Of a stretch of DNA of 64,000 nt, positions 43,927 to 51,854 are shown one piece after another (the first letter of the stretch is position 1; every line of letters begins with the position of its first letter). The notes below the pieces were generated by a model. That model was not told the DNA's origin. It saw only the letters and a list, made by a program, of their open reading frames with translations, and did no database searches. The DNA comes from an uncultured candidate division WPS-2 bacterium (GTDB lineage: Bacteria; Vulcanimicrobiota; Vulcanimicrobiia; Vulcanimicrobiales; Vulcanimicrobiaceae): NCBI GenBank assembly GCA_937927945.1, contig CALEYW010000092.1:1-64000 (forward strand). The letters run 5' to 3'. A program made the translations under genes and the position numbers.

Positions 43927-45327
43927 TCAGGTGCGGCCTGCGTGGCGAGAATAGCTCAAGATCGCTCCGTCGTGCAGGAGGAGCGCGCGCAGCTCCGCGA
44001 CCTCGCTCGCGTCGCGGGCCACCGCGAGAAAGCTTTGCCCTTCGCGCTGCGCCAGCGCAGCGGCGACTCCGGCCGCTTCGCCCTCTTCGATCGTCGTCGG
44101 GATGACGCGCGCGCTGCCGGCCGCGACGTGCGTCGCGCTGATCGCCGCCGAGGCCAAGATCAGGTTGGTCAGATCGCGCGGCACGAGCGTCCCGAACGGA
44201 ATGCCGTAGACGTGCCGCGACGGCGCGTACGCGAGACGGTCGGTCGGCGTGACGGGATGCAGATCGAGGGGATACGACGAGAGGCCGATCGTGTCGTCGG
44301 GGATGTTGCCGCCCCAGACGTCAGTCGCGGTGAGGCGTTCGACGCCCGCGAAATGACGCGTTTCGCGCACGTACACGGCGTCGGCGTAGCGGTCGATGGA
44401 GGCGTGTTCGAAGCCGGGCAGCCGGTCGCGCAAGAACGCGAGCAGACGCGGCGTCTCGCGCATGCTCAAGGCGCGCGCTCGGGCCAGGTCGCGTTCGGAG
44501 AGTCCGTCGACGCCGAGCACGTCGATCGCATTGACCGTGACGTCGCCGCTCGGCTCGTGACCGACGTTGAGATCCCGCACGAGCACCTGCGGTGAGAGCG
44601 GGCGATATCCGGCCAGCAGCTTCGCGTAGCCCCAGGCGCGCCGCGGCGTCGCCCCGCCGGCTCCGTAGCTCGCCGCATCGTATCCGTTCGCGACGGAGCT
44701 CCACGCGACGCCGCGCAGCGAGAACATCAGCGTGACCGCTTGCGTGCGTTCGTCGATCCCCGTGTCCTGGCGACCGAGATCGAAGCGCGCGCCGGCGAGC
44801 GCAGCGACGTCACCGTCGTCCGTTGCATCGACGACGTACTGCGCCGCGACGGCGAACGTCGTGCCGCTCGTGCTGCGAAAGCGCACCGACCGGACGGCGC
44901 GACCGCCGGCGGCGGATTCCGTCGCGACGTCCGTGATCCGTGCGCCGGTGACGACGTGGATGCGCGGTTCGGCCGCCACCAGCGCGGCGAACGCCTCCGC
45001 GGCGGCCTGCGGCGTGAACGCGTCGCCCAGCGCGGCGTGGATCTGCGCGAAGATTCCGCCTTCGATCGCCCCGCCGTCGGGCGCGACGTTGAGATCCCAC
45101 TGATCCATCATGCCGTCGGTCAGGATACCGCCGAGGTCCCGTCGCCGTGCCACCAGCGTGACGTCCGCCCCGGCGCGCGCCGCGGTGACGGCCGCCGCGA
45201 CGCCGGCCGGCGTTCCGCCGACGACGAGGATCGCAGGGCTCGTCTGGGCGAGCGCCGGTGAGCGGAATGTGGTGATGAGGAGCGCTGCCAGAGCGGCCGC
45301 GCCTGCAAAGCGTCGGATCATCGTCAT
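43927..45327 (-). CDS. Exported FAD-dependent oxidoreductase
   Basis: A protein of about 466 residues with a signal peptide (cut near ALAQ) and an N-terminal Rossmann FAD site, AILVVGGTPAGVAAAVTAARAG. It belongs to the FAD_oxidored family (YVVDATDDGDVAALAGA, YPLDLHPVTP, RDLTNLILASAAISATHVA). Relatives are annotated as xanthan lyase or FAD-dependent oxidoreductases of the envelope; the substrate is unknown. ATG at 45327 gives the signal peptide immediately; a longer frame extends into the terminator hairpin and is unlikely. Confidence 0.8.
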   Translation of the reverse strand: MTMIRRFAGAAALAALLITTFRSPALAQTSPAILVVGGTPAGVAAAVTAARAGADVTLVARRRDLGGILTDGMMDQWDLNVAPDGGAIEGGIFAQIHAALGDAFTPQAAAEAFAALVAAEPRIHVVTGARITDVATESAAGGRAVRSVRFRSTSGTTFAVAAQYVVDATDDGDVAALAGARFDLGRQDTGIDERTQAVTLMFSLRGVAWSSVANGYDAASYGAGGATPRRAWGYAKLLAGYRPLSPQVLVRDLNVGHEPSGDVTVNAIDVLGVDGLSERDLARARALSMRETPRLLAFLRDRLPGFEHASIDRYADAVYVRETRHFAGVERLTATDVWGGNIPDDTIGLSSYPLDLHPVTPTDRLAYAPSRHVYGIPFGTLVPRDLTNLILASAAISATHVAAGSARVIPTTIEEGEAAGVAAALAQREGQSFLAVARDASEVAELRALLLHDGAILSYSRHAGRT

Positions 45328-45383
45328 CCAAGGAACGCAATCGCGCCGCGAATGATTCGCAAGAGGACAACCCTCTCGGCGCG

Positions 45384-45414
45384 CAAAGGGCCGGCGCAAA
45401 AAGCCGGCCCTTTG
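45384..45414 (-). terminator. Terminator of the tRNA-Ser transcript
   Basis: A perfect 12-bp stem (45384-45395 with 45403-45414) with a 7-base A-rich loop. It lies 12 bases downstream of the tRNA-Ser on the minus strand. On that strand the stem ends in CTTTG and has only a short T-run, TTTT in the loop. Confidence 0.65.
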
Positions 45415-45426
45415 ACTGCTGAACAT

Positions 45427-45513
45427 CGGAGAGGGGGAGATTCGAACTCCCGATACCTTTTACAGTATGCTCGCTTTCCAAGCGAGTGCATTCGACCACT
45501 CTGCCACCTCTCC
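45427..45513 (-). tRNA. tRNA-Ser (anticodon GGA)
   Basis: A complete class II tRNA on the minus strand. Acceptor GGAGAGG pairs with CCTCTCC; the anticodon stem CTCGC/GCGAG carries loop TTGGAAA with anticodon GGA; the long variable arm (ATACTGTAAAAGGTAT) identifies Ser; the T arm has TTCGAAT. The discriminator is G. CCA is not encoded. Confidence 0.95.
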
Positions 45514-45566
45514 GCGGCCAGCGGCCCTATTTCACGCCCGTGGGGGTGAAGGCCTCGCGGATGCGC

Positions 45567-46090
45567 TCAGAAGTCGTATTCGGCCTGCGCGCGGTTGTAT
45601 TTGAAGAGTGGCACGCCGCCGTAGAGCGGAGCGTTCGTGTAGGTGTGCGCGCCCATAGCGCAGCAAGAGTCCAGGGTACGGCTTGCCGGGGAGCACGCGG
45701 TTCGCGAAGAACTGCACGTCGGCGTCGGTTTCGGCGGTCTGCTGCGGAGCGACCAGGTTTCCGTAATCGTAGAACCGCGCGGCTGACGCCGACGATGAGA
45801 CGCTTGTCGTTCGAGGCCCAGCTCGCCGTCAGTTTCGCACCGCTGCCGGGCGCGCGACGGTCGGCCATCAAGTGGTCGTGCCCTTCTTGACGCCGAACGA
45901 TCGTCTCGGTGTGCGAAGGGATCGGGTTGTAGCCGAGCGAGACGCTGACGTTCCGCGTCACGGCTGCGCCGATCCGCGCGCCGACGATCGAACCCTCGAT
46001 CTTCCCGATGATCGCCGAACCCGTTTCACGCGAGGTTCGAGGTGAGCTGCCGATCGGCGTACCTTCGAGGTCGACGTACGTCTACGAATC
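45567..46090 (-). pseudogene. Outer-membrane porin gene remnant, frameshifted
   Basis: The minus strand contains beta-barrel-type sequence in more than one frame: YVDLEGTPIGSSPRTS, GARIGAAVTRNVSVSLGYNP, LTASWASNDKRLIVGVSRA, then, after a shift near 45760-45775, YDYGNLVAPQQTAETDADVQ, FFANRVLPGKPYPGLLLRYG and, after a further shift, NAPLYGGVPLFKYNRAQAEY then DF and stop. Ending in Phe with alternating aromatic and polar residues is typical of outer-membrane barrels. The front half and signal peptide are missing. Likely an OprD- or major-porin-like gene lost by truncation and indels. Confidence 0.55.
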
Positions 46091-46117
46091 TGGGCATCAC
46101 GCGTCGGCGTGTTGCCG

Positions 46118-46948
46118 CTAGATGCGGGCGGGATGCCAGATGGTCTTCGTCTCGGTGAACGCGACGACGCGGTCGAGGTCGTCGTAACGCGCGTCGAACC
46201 ATCCGTCGCGCGCAGGTGCGTCTTCGAAGTGCGTCCGCTTGACGTTTTCGGCGGCGAGTTGACCGAGTTTGCGTTCGAAGATCCCCTCGAGGCCGAAGGC
46301 GGCGAGGGCATTGACGTCCATGTGGCCGGCGAGAACGGGACCGAGTTCAGCGCGCGTTCCGGTGAGGACGTTGCACGCGCCGGCGGGTAGATCGCTCGTC
46401 GCGAGACACTCCGCGAAGACGATCGCGCTGCGCGGGTCGCGCTCTCCCGCGACGACGACGACGCCGTTTCCGCCCACGAGCGCCGGCAGTACCGCGGTGA
46501 CCATCCCCAAGAGCGCCGGCTCGTCGGGTGCGAGCACGGCGACGATTCCGGTCGGCTCGGCCGTCGAGAAGTTGAAGTGCGGCCCGTTGACCGGATTGCG
46601 GCTGGACGCGAGCGCGACCCACTTGTCGGCCCAACCGGCATACCAGACGGTGCGGTCGATTGCCGCGGCAACCTCGCGTGCGGCCGCCCCGGCGTCGACC
46701 GTCCCGCCGAGGACGAGCTGCGCCGCAAGCTCCGCCGCGCGCGCCTCCATCATCTCCGCCAAGCGGTAGAGAACGAGTCCGCGCGTCGCCGGCGCCTGGT
46801 CGGACCACTTTGCGAAGCCGGCGCGCGCCGCGACGACCGCATCGCGGACGTCCTTACGCGAGGCGTGCGCGACGTTCTCGCCGCCGATCTGATCGCTGCG
46901 GGCCGACTCGCTCCGCGCGAACGCGCCGTTGATGTAGAGCTTGTACAT
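46118..46948 (-). CDS. Short aldehyde-dehydrogenase-like protein
   Basis: A 276-residue protein matching only the N-terminal part of aldehyde dehydrogenases: KLYINGAFARSESAR, VAAARAGFAKWSDQAPATRG, EPTGIVAVLAPDEPALLGM and the nucleotide-binding AVLPALVGGNGVVVVAGERD. The catalytic Cys region and the rest of the catalytic domain are absent, although the reading frame is intact and ends in TIWHPARI. Similar short versions occur elsewhere as natural proteins, so it may be a non-catalytic or partner subunit rather than a broken gene. ATG 46948 is preferred over the frame start at 46981. Confidence 0.65.
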   Translation of the reverse strand: MYKLYINGAFARSESARSDQIGGENVAHASRKDVRDAVVAARAGFAKWSDQAPATRGLVLYRLAEMMEARAAELAAQLVLGGTVDAGAAAREVAAAIDRTVWYAGWADKWVALASSRNPVNGPHFNFSTAEPTGIVAVLAPDEPALLGMVTAVLPALVGGNGVVVVAGERDPRSAIVFAECLATSDLPAGACNVLTGTRAELGPVLAGHMDVNALAAFGLEGIFERKLGQLAAENVKRTHFEDAPARDGWFDARYDDLDRVVAFTETKTIWHPARI

Positions 46949-46998
46949 CTTGCGAATTCCGACCCGGCCTTCCGACTTCATCGGCGAAGACTTCCGAC

Positions 46999-47748
46999 AT
47001 GGAGCCGCGCTTCCTCGGACTCGACCTCGCCTGGTCGGAGAAGAATCCGTCCGGACTCGCGGCTCTCGACCGCGGAGGCCGGCTTCTCGCCCTCTGCAGC
47101 GATCGGCGCGGTGACGATGAGATCGTGACCTGGGTCCGGCGTTGGCTCGGCGACCGGGGCGCGATCGCGATCGACATGCCGACGATCGTCCGCAACGAAT
47201 CCGGATCGCGCTCCTGCGAACGAGCCCTGCGGGTCGACTTCCGCGCGCACGACGCGGGTCCGTATCCGGCGAATACCGGTCTGCCGCTGTTCAACGATGG
47301 AGGTCGCGCGCACCGGCTCCTGGCGGACCTGGAGAAAGATGGGGTCGTGCACGATTGCAGCGTCGGCCCAAGCGATCCCAGAACGGTGGCTTTCGAAGTC
47401 TTCCCGCACCCGGCGATGATCGAGCTGTTCCGACTGGAGCGGATCATCGCATACAAGAAGAAGCAGCGGAGCTGGGAACGAGTGCTCGCGGAATGGACGC
47501 GTTACCGTGCGCTGCTGGGATCGCTGGCCGAGGCGGACCCGCCGCTGGCGATCGGGCCGGACTTCGATCTCCCCGCCACGGTCGACAAGCACCGTTACAA
47601 GCGCCGCGACGATGAGCTCGACGCGATCCTGTGCGCGTACGTCGCCTCGTTCGTCTGGCGCCACGGGACCGCGTCGGAGCGAGTGCGCGTCTACGGGGAC
47701 ATGACCGACGGTCACATCGTGGTCCCGTTGAGCAAGCGGCCGCGATGA
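46999..47748 (+). CDS. DUF429 family protein (RNase H-like fold)
   Basis: A 249-residue protein of the DUF429 family. The start FLGLDLAWSEKNPSGLAAL and AIAIDMPTIVRN are typical, carrying the acidic residues that resemble an RNase H/actin-like active site; FEVFPHPAMIELF and DDELDAILCAYVA are the other conserved pieces. Function is not established. It stands divergently from the aldehyde-dehydrogenase-like gene. Confidence 0.8.
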   Translation: MEPRFLGLDLAWSEKNPSGLAALDRGGRLLALCSDRRGDDEIVTWVRRWLGDRGAIAIDMPTIVRNESGSRSCERALRVDFRAHDAGPYPANTGLPLFNDGGRAHRLLADLEKDGVVHDCSVGPSDPRTVAFEVFPHPAMIELFRLERIIAYKKKQRSWERVLAEWTRYRALLGSLAEADPPLAIGPDFDLPATVDKHRYKRRDDELDAILCAYVASFVWRHGTASERVRVYGDMTDGHIVVPLSKRPR

Positions 47749-47838
47749 AGCGTTCGCGAGGTGGGTACACGTGGGAACTCTAGGCCTGCGCCCTGGACGC
47801 ATTTTCACGAGCCGCGCTACCGAACCGGAGTTGATCCT

Positions 47839-48393
47839 GTGGTGACGATGAAAGATTCCCAGCCCTTCCTGACCGACGTCAAAGAGTTGCGCCGGCGCGC
47901 CAGAGAGCAAATGGACAAGGGTGCCGTGACGGAAGACTACGGCCTGGACCCCAAGCAAGCCGTCGAGGTGCTGCAAAATGCGCTCGCCACCGAGATCGTG
48001 TGCGTGCTGCGCTACACGATGCACAGCATCGCCGCGACGGGCATCAACAGCCAGGGCGCTAAGGACCAGTTCTCGGAGCACGCGGAAGAAGAAAAGGAAC
48101 ACATGGAGCAGATCGCCGAGCGGATCAACCAGCTCGGCGGCACACCGAACTTCAACCCGGAAGGCCTCGCTTCGCGTGCGGCGTCGGAGTACGGCAAGGG
48201 CGAGCTCGACCTGGTCGGGATGATCAAGGAGAATTTGGTCGCGGAGCGCGTCGCGATCGAGCACTACCGCGAGCTGGTCAACTACTTCGGCGAAAAGGAT
48301 CCGACCACGCGCACGATGCTCGAAGAGATTCTCTCGGTCGAAGAAGAGCACGCCAACGACATGGTCGACCTGCTCTCGGCGCACGCAGGATAA
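47839..48393 (+). CDS. Ferritin-like di-iron protein (bacterioferritin-type)
   Basis: A 184-residue four-helix-bundle protein with ferritin-like iron ligands: ATEIVCVLRYTMHS, EHAEEEKEHMEQI, ENLVAERVAIEHYREL and LSVEEEHANDMVDLL supply the two E...ExxH pairs. It probably stores iron or protects against peroxide. GTG at 47839 is eight bases after GGAG; GTG 47842 and ATG 47848 are alternatives. A long N-terminal tail of about 40 residues precedes the first helix, as in DPS-like bacterioferritins. Confidence 0.8.
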   Translation: MVTMKDSQPFLTDVKELRRRAREQMDKGAVTEDYGLDPKQAVEVLQNALATEIVCVLRYTMHSIAATGINSQGAKDQFSEHAEEEKEHMEQIAERINQLGGTPNFNPEGLASRAASEYGKGELDLVGMIKENLVAERVAIEHYRELVNYFGEKDPTTRTMLEEILSVEEEHANDMVDLLSAHAG

Positions 48394-48422
48394 TCGATGC
48401 GCGCGCGCCCATAGCGCGCAGC

Positions 48423-49025
48423 GTGGAACTGCTCTGCGTGCGCCATGGGCGCACGGCCTGGAACGCCGACCAGCGCTTTCAGGGACATTCGGACATCCCG
48501 CTCGACGACGAGGGCCGCGCGCAAGCGACGGCCCTCGGCGCGTTGCTGGCCGACGAGCGGATCGACGCGGCCGTCGCCAGCGACCTCGAGCGCGCGGCCG
48601 AAACGGCGCGGATCGTGCTCGGGAAGCGCGCGCTTCCGCTTCGCCTGGATCCCGACTGGCGCGAACTCCGTTTCGGCGACTGGGAAGGTCTGACGTGGCA
48701 GCAGATCGTGGCCGCGAACCCGCACCTGGATGAGACGAGCGCGACCTCGGTGCGCGAGTACGCGCCCGCCGGCGGCGAATCGTTCGCGGAGCTGTGCGAC
48801 CGGGTCGCGCGGGCGAAGGACCGCATCGTGGGCGAGGTCGGCGACGACGGCGTCGCGCTCGTGGCCACCCACGCCGGCCCTTTGCACGCGCTGCTGCACG
48901 TGCTGCTCGGCGAGGACGAGGCGCCGAAGGTGCGCTTCCTGACCGCTTCGATCACCCGCTTCCGGCGGGTCGACGGGGCGTGGCGCCTCGTGCGTCTCAA
49001 CGAGACAGCGCTCGAGCGCCGCTAG
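48423..49025 (+). CDS. Histidine phosphatase family protein
   Basis: A 200-residue branch-1 histidine phosphatase. The catalytic RHG triad is in CVRHGRTAWNADQRFQGHSDIP, the acid in WRELRFGDWEGLTW, and the second His in LVATHAGPLHALLH. Phosphoglycerate mutase-like and alpha-ribazole-phosphatase (CobC) members share this pattern, and a cobalamin-binding protein gene lies 1.3 kb away, but the substrate is not determined. It overlaps the convergent DUF167 gene by four bases. Confidence 0.82.
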   Translation: MELLCVRHGRTAWNADQRFQGHSDIPLDDEGRAQATALGALLADERIDAAVASDLERAAETARIVLGKRALPLRLDPDWRELRFGDWEGLTWQQIVAANPHLDETSATSVREYAPAGGESFAELCDRVARAKDRIVGEVGDDGVALVATHAGPLHALLHVLLGEDEAPKVRFLTASITRFRRVDGAWRLVRLNETALERR

Positions 49026-49294
49026 CCCAGGAGGGCGCCGATCCGCTGCGTCAGGCCCGCCTCGTCGATCCCCTCGCAGGCGAGCAGCTTGTTGCGGGCG
49101 CCGGCGCCGCGCAGCAGCGTGACGCGGCTGGGAGCGAGGTCCAGCCAAGCCGCCACGGCCCGGATGACCGCCTCGTTCGCGCGGCCGTCGATCGCGCGCT
49201 CGCGGACCGCGACCACCACCTCGGCGCCGCGCCGCGTGATGCCGGCGGCCCGCGCGCCGGGCTTCGCAACGACTTCCAGGCGCGCGGTCAGCAT
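49022..49294 (-). CDS. DUF167/YggU family protein
   Basis: A 90-residue protein of the YggU family, with the family landmarks VVAKPGARAAGI, DGRANEAVIRAVAAWL and VTLLRGAGARNKLL. Function unknown; it is a compact alpha/beta protein common across bacteria. It overlaps the end of the phosphatase gene and starts 18 bases from the divergent pyrophosphatase gene. Confidence 0.82.
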   Translation of the reverse strand: MLTARLEVVAKPGARAAGITRRGAEVVVAVRERAIDGRANEAVIRAVAAWLDLAPSRVTLLRGAGARNKLLACEGIDEAGLTQRIGALLG

Positions 49295-49312
49295 CCGCGG
49301 AATTCCGGTCGG

Positions 49313-49855
49313 GTGAGTCTCGCAACACGCCAGAACCGGTTGAATCTCCCGCTGGGCGAACTAGCGCCCGACGCGATCAACGTGATCGTCGAGATCCCGA
49401 GCGGTTCGCGCAACAAGTACGAATACGACAAATCACTCGACATCTTCCGGCTCGATCGCGCGTTGCACTCCCCGATCTTCTATCCAGGCGACTACGGCTT
49501 CGCGCCGCGCACGCTGGCGCTCGACGACGATCCACTCGACGTGCTGATCCTCGTCTCCGAGCCCACCTTCAGCGGGTGTCTCGTGCTCGCGCGGCCGATC
49601 GGGCTGCTGCGCATGCTGGACGACGGGAAGCAAGACGACAAGGTCCTCGCCGTGCCCGTCGGCGAGCCCGACTACGCCGACGTCCACAACTTCACGCAGA
49701 TCTTCTCGCACCAGCTGCGCAAGATCCAGCACTTCTTCGAGACGTACAAGCTGCTCGAAGGCAAGCACACGAGCACCGGCGGCTGGGAAGACGCCGCGAC
49801 CGCGCGCCGCGTAATCGCCGAATCCGCGCAGCGCTTCAGCGAAGAGCCCGCGTAG
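49313..49855 (+). CDS. ppa: Inorganic pyrophosphatase
   Basis: A 180-residue family I inorganic pyrophosphatase, hydrolysing PPi to phosphate. It has VIVEIPSGSRNKYEYDK, FYPGDYGFAPRTL, the signature DDDPLDVLILV with metal-binding aspartates, and KIQHFFETYKLLEGK. It starts at GTG 49313 (VSLATRQNRLNLPLG). Its presence beside a PPi-type phosphofructokinase gene (53106) is notable, since both use the same PPi pool. Confidence 0.92.
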   Translation: MSLATRQNRLNLPLGELAPDAINVIVEIPSGSRNKYEYDKSLDIFRLDRALHSPIFYPGDYGFAPRTLALDDDPLDVLILVSEPTFSGCLVLARPIGLLRMLDDGKQDDKVLAVPVGEPDYADVHNFTQIFSHQLRKIQHFFETYKLLEGKHTSTGGWEDAATARRVIAESAQRFSEEPA

Positions 49856-49861
49856 GGAACG

Positions 49862-50335
49862 CTACGGGCTGCCGTCCGCGGAGGCGAGTTTCGCGACCGC
49901 CGCCTTGAGGTCGGAGACGTCGCATTCGATCTTGGTCGCGATCTCGATCAAGATGTTCTCCTGCAGCTCCTGGTGGTAGAGCAGGCGCGAAATCGAATCG
50001 TGATCGTGCTCGGCGCGCAGTTCCGCGTGGGCGCTCGATTGGCGCTGACCGACCGCGAGGATGAAGATCAGGATGAGCTGCAAGATGTTGGAGCACGTGA
50101 GCAGGAACGCGAACGGGTACGGGTCCAGCTTCGTGAAGATCCCGACGGGAATCCAGATGAACTGAATCAGGATCGCCAGGCCTAAGGCGAGCGGCGCACC
50201 GGTCGAGTCGGCGATGCGCTTGCAGATGCGTTCGACCGGCGTGAGGTTGTCCGCGTGCTCGGCGTTGACGTCGTGAACGAGCGGGTGATCCGTGACGTCG
50301 ATCGGTGTGGAAGGCGCGGTATCGGTGACGCTCAT
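49862..50335 (-). CDS. DUF1003 membrane protein
   Basis: A 157-residue DUF1003 protein with two transmembrane helices (APLALGLAILIQFIWIPV; FAFLLTCSNILQLILIFIL) followed by a cytoplasmic helical tail containing DHDSISRLLYHQELQENIL. The family is often described as cyclic-nucleotide-binding-protein neighbours, but its role is unknown. It ends six bases after the convergent pyrophosphatase gene. Confidence 0.8.
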   Translation of the reverse strand: MSVTDTAPSTPIDVTDHPLVHDVNAEHADNLTPVERICKRIADSTGAPLALGLAILIQFIWIPVGIFTKLDPYPFAFLLTCSNILQLILIFILAVGQRQSSAHAELRAEHDHDSISRLLYHQELQENILIEIATKIECDVSDLKAAVAKLASADGSP

Positions 50336-50369
50336 GCCGGCCTATACGCCGCTCGCCTGCTTTGTGCCC

Positions 50370-51281
50370 CTACCGCGCGTTCCAACGCTCGAGCGCCGCT
50401 GGCCGCACGCCGGCGTCGCCGGCGATCGCGGCGGCGAAGAGCTCCGCGGTGTCGACCAGGCGCGGTCCGGGGCGATTGACGTAGGCGTTGCCGTCGACGA
50501 CGAACGCGCGCCCGGTGCGCACGGCGCGCAGCGATTCGAACGCACGAGCCGCAGCTGGCGGCAGCGCTGCGACGGCGCGCACCGACGTTGCGAGATCGTA
50601 GCCGCACGGCGCGACGATGACGACGTCGGGATCGGCCGCCGCGATCGCGTCCCAGTCCAGCACCCGGCTGTTGGCGCCCGGATCGGCGAGAATCGGTTCG
50701 CCGCCGGCGAGCTCGACGAGTCCGGGCGTCCAGTGCCCGCCGCTCATCGGCGGATCGGTCCATTCGAGCACCAGGACGCGCGCCGCTGCACGAGCCGCGC
50801 TGCGCGCACGCAGCGCTTCCACCCGTTCGCGCAGCGTCGCCAGCAGTGCGGCCGCACCGTCGGGCGCACCGACGAGATCGCCGACGAACGCGATCGTGGA
50901 GAACACGTCCTCGAGCGACGAGGGCTCGAGCGAAACGACACGCGGATCACCCAACAGTCGCTTCGCGGCACGGTCGACGATCTCGTACGAGACGGCGCAG
51001 ACGGCGCACAGTTCCTGGGTTATGATGAGATCCGGCTCGAGCGCCGCGAGCTTCGTGTCGTCCAGACCATAGAGCGACGATCCCGCGTGGACGCTGGCGC
51101 GGACGTGGCGGTCGATCCCGGCGGCGTCGAGCTCGGCCGGCAGCAGCGACGAGGTGAGCGTTGGCAGCGCTCGCGCCTCCGGCGGGAAATCACATTCGTG
51201 CGTCACCCCGACGAGCCGGTCGCCGGCACTGACGCCGTAGACGATCTCGGTGGCACTCGGCAGCAGGCTCACGACGCGCAT
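50370..51281 (-). CDS. BtuF-like cobalamin/iron-chelate binding protein
   Basis: A 303-residue protein of the TroA/BtuF helical-backbone family: MRVVSLLPSATEIVYGV, DRLVGVTHECDFPPEA, PDLIITQELCAVCAV, PPMSGGHWTPGLVELAGGEP and RAFVVDGNAYVNRPGPRLVD. This subgroup is annotated as cobalamin-binding. It has no signal peptide, and the domain begins at the first residue, so it may be cytoplasmic, as is common for this subgroup. No BtuCD genes are nearby. Confidence 0.8.
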   Translation of the reverse strand: MRVVSLLPSATEIVYGVSAGDRLVGVTHECDFPPEARALPTLTSSLLPAELDAAGIDRHVRASVHAGSSLYGLDDTKLAALEPDLIITQELCAVCAVSYEIVDRAAKRLLGDPRVVSLEPSSLEDVFSTIAFVGDLVGAPDGAAALLATLRERVEALRARSAARAAARVLVLEWTDPPMSGGHWTPGLVELAGGEPILADPGANSRVLDWDAIAAADPDVVIVAPCGYDLATSVRAVAALPPAAARAFESLRAVRTGRAFVVDGNAYVNRPGPRLVDTAELFAAAIAGDAGVRPAALERWNAR

Positions 51282-51334
51282 CGAGAGCTGCTTCGAACGA
51301 GAAAGACCGGTCGCCTCGGCGCCCGGCCTCCTGG

Positions 51335-51655
51335 TTATGGGCCCGCGGCGAGCGAAACCGCCACGAAATGCGCGCCGATGACTTGCTGCGTGTCGAAGCT
51401 CTGGGATCCGATCGTCGGCTGTGCGCTCGCGCCGGCCGTGCCGTCGTAGTGGACCGTCACGGTACCAACCACCGACGGAGCGAGAATCCCGATCCCGGCC
51501 TGCGTGGGCGGCTGCGGACCGCCGGTGTTGGGCGCCGAGCTCGGCGTCGCGGTCGGATTCACGGTGGGCGGCGCGCTGTTGCTTCCGTTGCACCCGGACA
51601 GACCGGCGCAGACGAAAAACCCGACAAGCGAGGTCGTCCAAAAGGAGTGCCTCAA
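51335..51655 (-). CDS. Small lipoprotein
   Basis: A 106-residue lipoprotein. The lipobox is LSGC after a hydrophobic stretch (TTSLVGFFVCAG), so Cys is lipidated. A Pro/Ser/Thr-rich spacer follows, then a short beta-type end (VGTVTVHYDGTAGASAQP) suggestive of a fibronectin-like strand pair. TTG at 51655 has GAGGAAAG about five bases upstream. Function unknown. Confidence 0.6.
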   Translation of the reverse strand: MRHSFWTTSLVGFFVCAGLSGCNGSNSAPPTVNPTATPSSAPNTGGPQPPTQAGIGILAPSVVGTVTVHYDGTAGASAQPTIGSQSFDTQQVIGAHFVAVSLAAGP

Positions 51656-51838
51656 AAATCTTTCCTCAAAAGAACCGGGAAGCAGGGGCGGCCATGGATG
51701 CCCGCCGTACGAGCCGAGCCGGTTCGCGGCGCCGTTCGCCGAGTACCTTCGACTATATGTGTACTTGACGTGAGCGTGCCCGCGCGGGGGAGGAGGAGGC
51801 CGTCCGCGTGAATCTGGTCGGTCGCCTTTCCCGCCTTC

Positions 51839-51854
51839 CAGGAGTCCCGCCCTG
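51839..51854 (+). promoter_or_regulatory. Ribosome-binding site and CTG start of icd
   Basis: AGGAG at 51840-51844 is spaced seven bases from CTG at 51852-51854, which begins LNKIKVLNPVVELDGDE, matching the family N terminus. The nearest ATG is 17 codons later inside a conserved region. Confidence 0.6.
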
